Positions 1-6,555 of a DNA stretch of 6,814 bases are shown in pieces; within the stretch, counting starts at the first letter, position 1, and each line of letters starts with the position of its first letter. The stretch covers positions 1 through 6,814 of the forward strand of contig CAQGLR010000081.1 in NCBI GenBank assembly GCA_948794795.1. The letters are read 5' to 3'. The position numbers were made by a program, and so were the translations under genes. Under the pieces are notes generated by a model. That model was given only the letters and a program-made list of their open reading frames with translations, was not told the DNA's origin and did not search any database. The stretch is from an uncultured Lachnospiraceae bacterium (GTDB lineage Bacteria > Bacillota > Clostridia > Lachnospirales > Lachnospiraceae).

Positions 1-133
1 AAACATTGGGGCTTTATGCACCACTGCGTATCCCATCCAAGCGGAAGCGGGCTGCTATTGGTAAAACTTTGGAATTGCCAGAGACAAAATACCTGTGTAT
101 TAAAAAATGGGGAAACTCAAAGTTTATTTTGTA
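1..133. other. Unassigned left edge, no gene supported
   Basis: No complete gene is visible here. One + frame is open from base 3 to a TGA at 135-137 (about 44 codons, basic, containing PSKRKRAAIGK), and another is open from base 1 to a TAA at 145-147. Either could be the tail of a gene that starts outside the window, but neither resembles a family I recognise. The first 60 bases are richer in GC than the AT-rich DNA after about base 100, which mildly favours a coding tail or a structured RNA end over plain spacer. I see no terminator hairpin. Confidence 0.3.
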
Positions 134-162
134 TTGAATATTTATAAAAATAAGTTTATAAT
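134..162 (+). promoter_or_regulatory. Sigma-A-type promoter for the chemoreceptor gene
   Basis: TTGAAT (134-139, four of six matches to TTGACA) is followed after exactly 17 bases by a perfect TATAAT (157-162). Transcription would start near 169, giving a leader of about 150 bases before the chemoreceptor ATG at 318. I found no sigma-28-type element (TAAA-N15-GCCGATAA) here, although many flagellar and chemotaxis genes use one. Confidence 0.6.
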
Positions 163-202
163 GGAGTGATAAGGCTGGCTATCCAGAAAATAATTATCAG
201 TG

Positions 203-260
203 TGCTGCCTGGAATATTCTGTAATGTTTTATAATATATAGTCCAGACATGCAGGCAGCA
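203..260 (+). repeat. Inverted repeat in the chemoreceptor leader
   Basis: TGCTGCCTG (203-211) pairs perfectly with CAGGCAGCA (252-260), a 9-bp stem around a 40-base AT-rich loop. Two further pairings lie just upstream: TGATAA (167-172) with TTATCA (194-199), and CTGG/CCAG around CTAT (175-186). No T-run follows, so it is not an intrinsic terminator. It may fold the leader RNA, but I could not match it to a known riboswitch class. Confidence 0.4.
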
Positions 261-317
261 GGATGTTACCTGGAAAAGCACCAGTACATATTTGTAATAT
301 AAACAGGAGGGGTAGTA

Positions 318-2018
318 ATGAAAAAGCAGGAGAGTATTGAAAAGAAACTTACAAAGTCTTTTTTCAACGTATCAGCTGTCACTGCAATAGCAGCAGTTTT
401 AGGATTAATTGCACTTGTTTTTGTATCGTTAAGATATTCTTATGCGTTAAACTATTTTGGGTTTGCACAAGGGGATATTGGAAAGGCGATGTTTGAATTT
501 GCGGATACAAGGTCGTCACTGAGGGCAGCAATCGGATATGATGACCAGGATGTAATTGACACTGTGTCAAAGCAGCATGATGAACATAAAACAGCATTTG
601 AGAAGAGTTTTGCTGAAATAGAAAATACAATTGTATCAGACAGTGGAAGGGAAACTTATGATGAAATTAAATCTGCACTTGACAGCTACTGGGAGATTGA
701 TGCAAGAGTTATGGAACTTGGCGCCACAACAGACAGGGAACTTTGTAGACAGGCACAAGAGATAGCACTTAATGAACTGGCAGGTTCTTATAACAGCATT
801 TATGCTAACCTTACAGAGCTGTTAGATGTAAAGGTGGAGGAAGGTAAGAGTATTTCTACAAAGTTGTCGCTGGCAGGCTGGATTCTTGCATTTGCTATTG
901 TGGCAGTTATTGCATTGTCCATAGTATTTGCTACTAAGATTGGAAAGAGTATTTCAAAGAAAATATCTTCTCCTTTAGGAAAACTTGGCAAGCGTCTTAA
1001 GACATTTGCATCAGGGGATTTATCTTCTCCTTTCCCAATGGTAGAAACTGGAGATGAAGTAGAACATATGGAAAAAGATGCCACAGAGATGGCAGATAAC
1101 CTGAATGTAATTATAAAAGATATTGGTGAAGTTTTAGGTGATATGGCAGAAGGCAATTATTCTACAAAGTCCAGGGTGGCAGACAGGTATACTGGTGACT
1201 TTAAGAAATTACATGAAGCAATGCATGACCTGAAAGTCCAGATGACGGAAACATTACTTGCAATAGGTGAAGCCTCAAACCAGGTATCTGTTGGTTCTGG
1301 TGACCTGGCAACAGCAGCACAGTCCCTTGCAGAAGGTGCGACAGAACAGTCACATACTGTACAGGACTTACATGAAACTATTGCAAATATTACTGTAGCT
1401 ATGGAGAAAAGTGCAGAGAGTGCAGATGAATCTTTTGTAAAAGCGCAGCAGTATGCAAGCCAGGCTGATAACAGCCGTGAAGAAATGAATACTATGATGG
1501 CTGCAATGAAACGTATTAATGATACATCTACGAGGATTGGTGATATTATTTCTGAAATTGAGTCCATCGCATCACAAACTAATCTTTTGTCCTTAAATGC
1601 ATCTATAGAAGCAGCAAGGGCTGGTGAATCAGGACGTGGTTTTGCAGTTGTCGCAGACCAGATAAGGGAACTTGCAGACCAGAGTGCGAAAGCAGCAGTG
1701 GACACAAGGGAGCTTATAGAAAGTTCTATAAGGGAAGTTGAAGAAGGAAACCATGCGGCAAAGCGTGCATCTGAGGCTATTGGTTCTGTAGTTGACGGAA
1801 TCGGCCAGATTGCGGATTTCTCTAAGAACCTTAAAGTTATAGTTGAAGACCAGGCAGAGGTTATGCGCCAGGCAAGAACAGGTGTAAACCAGATTTCAGA
1901 GGTAGTTCAGAGTAATGCAGCAACTGCACAGGAGGCTTCTGCAACGAGTGAGGAATTATTTGCACAGGCGAACATATTAGATGGTCTTGTTGGGCAGTTT
2001 GTATTAGCAAAACAGTAA
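318..2018 (+). CDS. Methyl-accepting chemotaxis protein (transmembrane chemoreceptor)
   Basis: This 566-residue membrane chemoreceptor senses a signal outside the cell and controls the CheA kinase inside it. The order is a short cytoplasmic N-terminus, TM1 at about 19-38, an extracellular helical domain at about 39-184 (length and helical character fit the four-helix-bundle sensor class), TM2 at about 187-206, a HAMP linker at about 207-262, and a long coiled-coil signalling domain to the end. The hairpin tip is unmistakable at about 415-450: IASQTNLLSLNASIEAARAG followed by ESGRGFAVVADQIRELA, the CheA/CheW contact region. No CheR-tethering pentapeptide is seen at the C-terminus. AGGAGG at 305-310 sits 7 bases before the ATG. 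It has its own promoter and terminator, so it appears monocistronic. The ligand cannot be told from sequence. It implies a motile or formerly motile host. Confidence 0.95.
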   Translation: MKKQESIEKKLTKSFFNVSAVTAIAAVLGLIALVFVSLRYSYALNYFGFAQGDIGKAMFEFADTRSSLRAAIGYDDQDVIDTVSKQHDEHKTAFEKSFAEIENTIVSDSGRETYDEIKSALDSYWEIDARVMELGATTDRELCRQAQEIALNELAGSYNSIYANLTELLDVKVEEGKSISTKLSLAGWILAFAIVAVIALSIVFATKIGKSISKKISSPLGKLGKRLKTFASGDLSSPFPMVETGDEVEHMEKDATEMADNLNVIIKDIGEVLGDMAEGNYSTKSRVADRYTGDFKKLHEAMHDLKVQMTETLLAIGEASNQVSVGSGDLATAAQSLAEGATEQSHTVQDLHETIANITVAMEKSAESADESFVKAQQYASQADNSREEMNTMMAAMKRINDTSTRIGDIISEIESIASQTNLLSLNASIEAARAGESGRGFAVVADQIRELADQSAKAAVDTRELIESSIREVEEGNHAAKRASEAIGSVVDGIGQIADFSKNLKVIVEDQAEVMRQARTGVNQISEVVQSNAATAQEASATSEELFAQANILDGLVGQFVLAKQ

Positions 2019-2043
2019 TAACTGCTGGCAGTGGTACTTATTG

Positions 2044-2093
2044 TGTGTCTGGAATTGTCAATATAATGTGTATACATTTCCAGGCACATTTTT
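2044..2093 (+). terminator. Rho-independent terminator after the chemoreceptor gene
   Basis: TGTGTCTGGAA (2044-2054) pairs with TTCCAGGCACA (2078-2088), an 11-bp stem with one G-U pair, followed by TTTTT (2089-2093) and more AT-rich sequence. The 23-base loop is longer than usual, though TGT/ACA (2056-2058 with 2074-2076) can extend the stem inside it. It lies 25 bases past the chemoreceptor stop codon and separates that gene from leuC. Confidence 0.7.
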
Positions 2094-2144
2094 ATTATAT
2101 AAAATAGGTATACATGGAATTTTTATTAAATGGAGGATAAATAA

Positions 2145-3410
2145 ATGGGAATGACTATGACACAGAAAATTCTTGCAGCACATGCAGGACTGCCATATGT
2201 TGAGGCAGGGCAGCTTATTGAAGCGGACCTGGATTTAGTCCTTGCTAATGATATTACAGGTCCTGTGGCTATCCATGAGGCGGATAAACTGGATAAAAAG
2301 ACAGTATTTGATAAAGACAAAGTGGTGTTTGTACCTGACCACTTTGCTCCAAATAAAGATATTAAATCAGCAGAACATTGTAAATGTGTACGTGAGTATG
2401 CAAAAGAACATAATATTACTAATTATTTTGAAGTAGGCCAGATGGGTATTGAACATGCCCTCCTTCCTGAAAAAGGGCTTATAGTTGCAGGGGAAACGTG
2501 CATAGGTGCTGATTCACATACATGCACATATGGCGCCCTGGGTGCATTTTCTACAGGAGTAGGAAGTACAGATATGGGCTGTGGCATGATAACTGGAAAG
2601 ACATGGTTTAAAGTTCCTTCTGCAATTAAAGTAGTCCTTACAGGAAAGCCTTCAAAGTGGGTAAGTGGAAAGGATGTTATACTTCATCTTATAGGTATGA
2701 TTGGTGTTGATGGTGCTTTATACCGTTCACTTGAATTTACAGGTGATGGTGTTGCAAATCTTTCAATGGATGACCGTTTTTCTATTGCCAATATGGCTAT
2801 TGAGGCGGGTGCCAAGAATGGTATTTTCCCTGTTGATGACAAGACAATAGCATATATGGAAGAACATTCAAATAAACCATATACTATATATGAAGCAGAT
2901 GAGGACGCAGTGTATGATGAGGAATACACTATTGATTTAAGTGTACTTGAGCCAACTGTGGCATTCCCTCATCTTCCTGAAAATACAAAGACTGTAAGTG
3001 AAGCAGGTGAGGTTAAGATTGACCAGGTTGTTATTGGCTCATGTACTAATGGGCGTATAGAGGACCTCCGTACTGCAGCAGAGGTAATTAAAGGACACAA
3101 AGTTGCTGATGGTATAAGAGTTATTGTTATCCCGGCTACACAGGCAATATATCTGCAGGCTGTTGAAGAAGGGCTTGTTAAGATATTTATAGAGGCAGGT
3201 GCTATTGTAAGCACTCCTACATGTGGTCCATGTCTTGGAGGTTATATGGGTATACTGGCAGCAGGAGAGAGGGCAGTTTCTACAACAAACCGTAACTTTG
3301 TAGGACGTATGGGGCATGTAGATTCGGAAGTTTATCTTGCAAGCCCTGCTGTTGCAGCAGCAAGTGCTGTAACTGGAAAGATTTCACAGCCTTCTGAATT
3401 AGGTTTATAA
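2145..3410 (+). CDS. leuC: 3-isopropylmalate dehydratase large subunit
   Basis: This is the large, iron-sulfur subunit of isopropylmalate isomerase, which converts 2-isopropylmalate to 3-isopropylmalate in leucine synthesis together with LeuD. The 421-residue length fits the short LeuC type of clostridia and archaea, not the roughly 470-residue enterobacterial type. The three [4Fe-4S] ligands are visible: Cys300 in GSCTNGR and Cys360 and Cys363 in CGPCLGG. Other family motifs are GADSHT (121-126), GVGSTDMG (138-145) and RNFVGRMGH (383-391). GGAGG at 2132-2136 lies 8 bases before ATG 2145; an in-frame ATG at 2151 is a less well spaced alternative. leuD follows after 96 bases. Related enzymes (homoaconitase, dimethylmalate dehydratase) share this fold, but the pairing with a typical LeuD favours leucine synthesis. 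leuA and leuB are not in the window. I see no T-box or convincing promoter in the 126-base gap upstream. Confidence 0.93.
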   Translation: MGMTMTQKILAAHAGLPYVEAGQLIEADLDLVLANDITGPVAIHEADKLDKKTVFDKDKVVFVPDHFAPNKDIKSAEHCKCVREYAKEHNITNYFEVGQMGIEHALLPEKGLIVAGETCIGADSHTCTYGALGAFSTGVGSTDMGCGMITGKTWFKVPSAIKVVLTGKPSKWVSGKDVILHLIGMIGVDGALYRSLEFTGDGVANLSMDDRFSIANMAIEAGAKNGIFPVDDKTIAYMEEHSNKPYTIYEADEDAVYDEEYTIDLSVLEPTVAFPHLPENTKTVSEAGEVKIDQVVIGSCTNGRIEDLRTAAEVIKGHKVADGIRVIVIPATQAIYLQAVEEGLVKIFIEAGAIVSTPTCGPCLGGYMGILAAGERAVSTTNRNFVGRMGHVDSEVYLASPAVAAASAVTGKISQPSELGL

Positions 3411-3443
3411 TCTGGCATTAATTAGTAAAACCATACAGGTATA

Positions 3444-3488
3444 GTGGGATGGTACTGCCCCACATTACTATATTTTAAAGTGCAGTAC
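3444..3488 (+). other. Possible RNA pseudoknot between leuC and leuD
   Basis: GTGGG (3444-3448) can pair with CCCAC (3459-3463), while GTACTGC (3452-3458), inside that loop, can pair with GCAGTAC (3482-3488). The order and spacing match an H-type pseudoknot: a 3-base first loop, no gap between the stems, and an AT-rich third loop of 18 bases. It ends 6 bases before the leuD ribosome binding site (GGAG, 3495-3498). The pairings are seen directly; function is inference and chance is possible. Confidence 0.3.
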
Positions 3489-3506
3489 AGAAATGGAGAA
3501 AATATT

Positions 3507-3992
3507 ATGAAAGCATGTGGCATAGTCCATAAATATGGAGATAATGTAGATACAGATGTAATTATTCCTGCAAGATACCTTAACTCATCTGACCCAGCAG
3601 AGCTTGCCAAAAGCTGTATGGAAGATATAGACCCTGGATTTGTAAAACGTGTAAAGAAGGGTGATATTATGGTTGCCAATAAGAATTTTGGCTGTGGTTC
3701 ATCACGTGAACATGCACCTATAGCAATTAAGGCTTCAGGAATTAGCTGTGTTATTGCTGAAACATTTGCAAGGATATTTTACCGTAATGCTATTAATATA
3801 GGGCTTCCTATTATTGAGTGCCCTGAAGCTGCAAAGGATATAGATGCAGGTGATACAGTTGAAATTGATTTTGACAGCGGGATGATTTATAACAAGACAA
3901 AAGGTAATGAATATAAAGGACAGGCATTTCCTGAATTTATGCAGAAGATAATTGCAGCGGAAGGTCTTGTTAATTATATTAACCAGAAATAA
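3507..3992 (+). CDS. leuD: 3-isopropylmalate dehydratase small subunit
   Basis: This is the small swivel-domain subunit that pairs with LeuC in isopropylmalate isomerase of leucine synthesis. At 161 residues it fits the short LeuD family. Diagnostic motifs are GDNVDTDVIIPARYL (11-25) and GCGSSREHAP (62-71), which contributes the active-site serine and arginine region. ARIFYRNAINIGLPI (88-102) is also family-typical. The loop after PARYL (NSSDP) is of the kind seen in clostridial LeuD proteins, supporting isopropylmalate as the substrate. The start is placed at ATG 3507 because GGAG (3495-3498) is 8 bases upstream and the protein then begins in register with the family. The frame is open back to a GTG at 3444, but that 21-residue extension has no good ribosome site and overlaps an RNA structure. 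It lies 96 bases after leuC and is very likely cotranscribed. Confidence 0.94.
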   Translation: MKACGIVHKYGDNVDTDVIIPARYLNSSDPAELAKSCMEDIDPGFVKRVKKGDIMVANKNFGCGSSREHAPIAIKASGISCVIAETFARIFYRNAINIGLPIIECPEAAKDIDAGDTVEIDFDSGMIYNKTKGNEYKGQAFPEFMQKIIAAEGLVNYINQK

Positions 3993-4014
3993 GTTTAGTG
4001 TGTTGTCTGTAAAG

Positions 4015-4049
4015 CCAGATTTCCAGGCAGGGATGCCTGTGTTATCTGG
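4015..4049 (+). repeat. Intercistronic hairpin between leuD and the cytidylyltransferase gene
   Basis: CCAGAT (4015-4020) pairs with ATCTGG (4044-4049). Inside it CAGGCA (4024-4029) pairs with TGCCTG (4034-4039) around a GGGA tetraloop, leaving a small TTC/TGTT internal loop. No T-run follows, so it is not a standard terminator. It could stabilise the leuCD transcript end or weaken read-through. GGTTAT (4048-4053) with ATAACC (4073-4078) is an alternative pairing that competes for the last two bases. Confidence 0.5.
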
Positions 4050-4098
4050 TTATCTTATATACCAGGATGGATATAACCTGTAAAAGGAAGGTGTGGTT

Positions 4099-4818
4099 AT
4101 GGTGATGGTTTTTGGCCTGGTGCTTGCAGGCGGGATTGGAAGCCGTATGGGTAATAATGGTAAACCAAAGCAGTTTCTTATGGCTTGTGGTAAACCAGTT
4201 ATAATCCATACACTTGAAAAGTTCTGTATAAATGGTGCTTTTATAAAGATTATTGTGCTTTGTCCTTCGGAATGGGTGTCTTATACACAAGGACTTATAG
4301 AGGAATACCTTAGTAGTTATAAGAAGGATATAGCAGTGGCATCAGGCGGTAACAGCCGTAATAATACTATTATGGAGGGTATACGTTATATTGAAGATAA
4401 TTATACTTTTGATGATAGTACAATAATTGTTACACATGATGCAGCAAGACCATTTATTAATAACCGTATAATTAATGAAAATATAAAGGCAGCAATAAGA
4501 TATGGGGCAGCTACAACAGCTGTCCCTGCAACAGATACAATACTGTATTGCCCTGGCGGGCAGGCAGTGGAAAGTATAACTGACAGGCAGGCATTATATA
4601 TGTGCCAGACACCACAGACATTTTTTGCAAAAAAACTTCGTGAATTATATAATGGTTTAAGTGATATTGAAAAGGAACAGCTTACAGATGCTTCTGGTGT
4701 ATATATAAAAAATAATCTGCCTGTTATTATTGTACAAGGGGAAATGTATAATTTTAAAATTACATACCCTAATGACCTGGTGGTTGCTGAAGAGTATATA
4801 AAGCGGGGAATTGTGTAA
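4099..4818 (+). CDS. ispD/tarI: IspD/TarI-family cytidylyltransferase
   Basis: This 239-residue nucleotidyltransferase uses CTP to activate a sugar-alcohol phosphate: methylerythritol 4-phosphate (IspD, isoprenoid synthesis) or ribitol 5-phosphate (TarI, CDP-ribitol for cell-surface polymers). The CTP-binding loop is LAGGIGSRMG (9-18) with PKQFL (23-27). Other motifs are VTHDAARPF (111-119), QTPQTF (170-175) and KITYPNDL (220-227). AGG rather than the AAG usual in IspD, HTLEKF (37-42), GGNSRNNTIM (83-92), RIINENIKAA (123-132) and the KRGIV end all resemble staphylococcal TarI as I recall it, so TarI-like is my preference; no tarJ-type dehydrogenase is adjacent. In-frame starts are GTG 4093, ATG 4099 and ATG 4105. 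GGAAGG (4086-4091) is 7 bases before 4099, which decides the start. It follows leuD by 106 bases and precedes the ArsC-like gene by 63. Confidence 0.85.
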   Translation: MVMVFGLVLAGGIGSRMGNNGKPKQFLMACGKPVIIHTLEKFCINGAFIKIIVLCPSEWVSYTQGLIEEYLSSYKKDIAVASGGNSRNNTIMEGIRYIEDNYTFDDSTIIVTHDAARPFINNRIINENIKAAIRYGAATTAVPATDTILYCPGGQAVESITDRQALYMCQTPQTFFAKKLRELYNGLSDIEKEQLTDASGVYIKNNLPVIIVQGEMYNFKITYPNDLVVAEEYIKRGIV

Positions 4819-4881
4819 ATAATATTTTGGGCAGTATAACAGGTATTTTGGTTGTATTGTTGGATATAGGAGGTATTTGGC

Positions 4882-5235
4882 ATGGAGGTTACAGTATTAT
4901 GTTATTCCAGGTGTTCTACATGTAAAAAGGCACTTAAATGGCTTGATGAAAATGGTATTGCATATAATGAGCGCCCTATAAAGGAAGAAAATCCTTCAAA
5001 AGAGGAACTTGCAGAGTGGTATAAGAAAAGCGGGCTTCCACTAAAACGTTTCTTTAATACAAGTGGCAACTTGTATAAGGAATTAAAGTTAAAGGATAAA
5101 CTGCCTGGAATGAGTGAAGATGAACAGCTGGAGCTGCTTGCAACTGATGGTATGCTTGTAAAACGGCCTTTAGTGGTTGCAGGGGATATAGTGCTGGCAG
5201 GATTTAAAGAAGAGGAATGGAAAGTTCTTATCTGA
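4882..5235 (+). CDS. ArsC/YffB-fold thioredoxin-like protein (arsenate reductase family)
   Basis: This is a 117-residue cytoplasmic protein of the ArsC/Spx/YffB thioredoxin-like family. The N-terminal strand leads into YSRCSTCKKALKWL (8-21) with a CxxC pair at Cys11 and Cys14. GLPLKRFFNTSG (51-62) and MLVKRPLVV (91-99) are the other conserved blocks, the latter holding the conserved arginine and cis-proline region. The length matches the YffB-like branch. No arsenic resistance genes (arsB, arsR) are nearby, so arsenate reduction should not be assumed; a thiol-redox role is more likely. The whole protein looks intact. AGGAGG (4868-4873) is 8 bases before the ATG. It is the last gene of the leuC-to-here group, and its TGA lies inside the terminator stem. 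Confidence 0.88.
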   Translation: MEVTVLCYSRCSTCKKALKWLDENGIAYNERPIKEENPSKEELAEWYKKSGLPLKRFFNTSGNLYKELKLKDKLPGMSEDEQLELLATDGMLVKRPLVVAGDIVLAGFKEEEWKVLI

Positions 5236-5259
5236 CCACAGTAATGTGGTCTTTTTTTT
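5234..5259 (+). terminator. Strong Rho-independent terminator
   Basis: GACCACA (5234-5240) and TGTGGTC (5245-5251) form a perfect 7-bp stem around a GTAA tetraloop, followed by eight T's (5252-5259). The TGA stop of the upstream gene (5233-5235) overlaps the first stem bases. It ends the leuC-leuD-cytidylyltransferase-ArsC-like transcript and isolates the recombinase gene from it. Confidence 0.93.
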
Positions 5260-5345
5260 ATGTTTCTTTTTTCTTTTGCCTCGAGATTTAGCTATATATA
5301 CACAGAGTAAGTGGTAAGTTTGTTTTGGGAATGGACTTGTAAGTG

Positions 5346-5374
5346 TATACATAGAAATCTATATAATCTATAAT
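5346..5374 (+). promoter_or_regulatory. Candidate promoter of the recombinase gene
   Basis: Two exact TATAAT hexamers lie in tandem at 5362-5367 and 5369-5374. For the second, TATACA at 5346-5351 (four of six matches to TTGACA) is exactly 17 bases upstream. A start near 5381 would give a leader of about 64 bases before ATG 5445. TATACAC (5297-5303) and GTGTATA (5343-5349) form a 7-bp inverted repeat upstream that overlaps the -35 and might bind a regulator. Confidence 0.5.
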
Positions 5375-5444
5375 ATGGAAATAGAAAATAAATAATATGT
5401 ACCAGCTGTTTTCGCATGCAGTAAACAGAAGAAAGGGGATAAAT

Positions 5445-6299
5445 ATGGGAAGGTTTGTTACAGAGGAGATACTTTCAGGATACCAGGAGTATTTGTATGA
5501 GGAAGAGAAATCAGAAGCAACTATTAAAAAATATATGCGTGACCTTGGGAAGCTTGTGTTATATGCGGGAGGCAAAGAAATTACAAAGAAAATGGTGGTT
5601 GGATATAAGGAGTATCTAAGGAAAAAGAAAAAGTACAAGCTGACAAGTATTAATTCTTTTCTGGTGGCAGCAAACCGTCTTTTTGAGTATCTTGGGTGGT
5701 ATGACCTCAGGGTAAGGACATATAAAATACAAAAAGAGGCTTTTGTACCCGGAAACAGGGATTTGTCAAGGGAAGAGTATAAAAGACTTGTAAAAGCAGC
5801 ATTGAAAATGGGGAAAATACGCCTGGCAATGATAATCCAGACAATCTGCTCAACAGGTATGAGAATAAGTGAACTGGCAAGTGTTACACTGGAAAGTGTG
5901 GCAGAAGGTGTTGTGGAAATCTATTGCAAGGGTAAACAAAGAATAATACTTCTTCCAGGGAAGCTTAGGAAAAAGCTTCTGCGTTACATAAAGGAGAACA
6001 GTATTGCAGAAGGCAGTGTGTTCTGTACTTCAAGAGGGAAGGCAGTGGACAGAAGCAATATCTGGAAAGAAATGAAGCTTCTTGGGGAGGAAACAGGGAT
6101 ACACAGGGGAAAAGTTTATCCACACAACCTGAGGCACTTGTTTGCAAAGGAATTTTATGCAGCAGGGAAAGATATAGCAAAGCTTGCAGATGTGCTTGGG
6201 CATAGTAATATTGAAACAACAAGGGGATATATAAAGTCAACAAGTACTGAACACCAGAGGATGCTTGACAGGATGGGGCTTGTATTGGAAAGTGCCTGA
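5445..6299 (+). CDS. Tyrosine recombinase (XerC/XerD-type integrase), likely the invertase of the adjacent switch
   Basis: This 284-residue site-specific recombinase cuts and rejoins DNA through a phosphotyrosine link. The N-terminal part (about 1-95) is a helical core-binding SAM-like domain; the catalytic domain follows. All six catalytic residues are visible: Arg140 (TGMRISEL), Lys162 (CKGKQR), His227 and Arg230 (PHNLRHLFAKEF), His253 (LGHSN) and Tyr262 (TTRGYI). Their spacing is close to that of XerD, so the enzyme looks active. The start is ATG 5445 because AGGGG (5434-5438) is 6 bases upstream; an upstream in-frame ATG at 5397 lacks a ribosome site. No phage or conjugation gene adjoins it. 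An inverted repeat with recombinase-site architecture begins 143 bases past its stop, so I infer that it is the dedicated invertase of that segment rather than the dif-site XerC/D. Confidence 0.93.
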   Translation: MGRFVTEEILSGYQEYLYEEEKSEATIKKYMRDLGKLVLYAGGKEITKKMVVGYKEYLRKKKKYKLTSINSFLVAANRLFEYLGWYDLRVRTYKIQKEAFVPGNRDLSREEYKRLVKAALKMGKIRLAMIIQTICSTGMRISELASVTLESVAEGVVEIYCKGKQRIILLPGKLRKKLLRYIKENSIAEGSVFCTSRGKAVDRSNIWKEMKLLGEETGIHRGKVYPHNLRHLFAKEFYAAGKDIAKLADVLGHSNIETTRGYIKSTSTEHQRMLDRMGLVLESA

Positions 6300-6400
6300 A
6301 TATATTGTAAAACGGGGGATAAGTATATTAGTGGAAAATATCCAGTAATTTTTTCTTTGGATACTATCTGTTGTAGTTATGGAGTGTGGATAATAATTTT

Positions 6401-6434
6401 TAAAAATATAAAAAAGCCTGTGTTTACCAGGCTT
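6401..6434 (-). terminator. Leftward Rho-independent terminator beside the invertible segment
   Basis: Read on the - strand, AAGCCTG (6434-6428) and CAGGCTT (6420-6414) form a perfect 7-bp stem around a 7-base loop, followed by a T-rich tail (6413 down to 6401). On the + strand no T-run follows, so it works leftward. No - strand gene is in the area; what it can stop is RNA started by the leftward promoters at 6483-6511 and 6556-6583. It therefore insulates the recombinase gene from antisense transcription. Confidence 0.8.
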
Positions 6435-6441
6435 AAGGGAA

Positions 6442-6463
6442 TACAACATAACAAAAATTATGT
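6442..6463 (+). repeat. Left inverted repeat (recombination site) of the invertible segment
   Basis: The core ACATAACAAAAATTATGT (6446-6463) is the exact reverse complement of 6614-6631. After one mismatch three more outer bases also match, so 21 of 22 positions agree. The core is ACATAA and TTATGT, perfect inverted arms, around an asymmetric 6-base centre CAAAAA. Locally the arms extend imperfectly to 6442-6451 and 6458-6467 (9 of 10). This is the usual layout of a tyrosine-recombinase core site. Confidence 0.9.
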
Positions 6464-6482
6464 TATAACAAATTCTTTGTTT

Positions 6483-6511
6483 ATTATAGTCTTTTTGTCC
6501 TGTATTGTCAA
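6483..6511 (-). promoter_or_regulatory. Consensus sigma-A promoter inside the invertible segment, pointing left
   Basis: On the - strand, TTGACA (6511-6506) is followed after exactly 17 bases by TATAAT (6488-6483), a perfect match to the vegetative consensus in both hexamers and spacing. Transcription would begin near 6476, cross the left repeat and end at the hairpin at 6401-6434, giving only a short RNA of about 70 bases. After inversion it would read into the gene at 6660. Confidence 0.88.
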
Positions 6512-6555
6512 TGAAAAGATTAATTTTATACAGGTGAAAAATAATTCCAGTTATT

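Noticed and set aside
1157..1705. 182-codon - strand frame inside the chemoreceptor gene
   Set aside because: It is a shadow of a well-supported coding region, with no ribosome site or known domain.
3444..3506. GTG 3444 as the leuD start
   Set aside because: The extra 21 residues are not part of the LeuD family, and GGAG at 3495-3498 clearly serves ATG 3507.
5397..5444. Upstream start (ATG 5397) for the recombinase
   Set aside because: There is no ribosome site before it, whereas ATG 5445 has AGGGG at the right distance and gives a family-typical N-terminus.
5445..6299. Integrase of a prophage or conjugative element
   Set aside because: No excisionase, phage, relaxase or tRNA attachment site is visible, and the adjacent inverted repeat gives a better explanation. 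An element to the right of the window cannot be fully excluded.
6317..6353. Terminator directly after the recombinase (GGATA 6317-6321 with TATCC 6339-6343, then a T-run near 6350)
   Set aside because: The stem is only 5 bp with a 17-base loop, too weak to call a terminator.
6505..6532. Rightward promoter TTGTCA-N16-TATACA inside the segment in the present orientation
   Set aside because: One mismatch in the -35, two in the -10 and a 16-base spacer make it far weaker than the opposing consensus promoter, whose -35 it overlaps. It could cause low leakage to the right in this orientation, but I do not list it as a feature.
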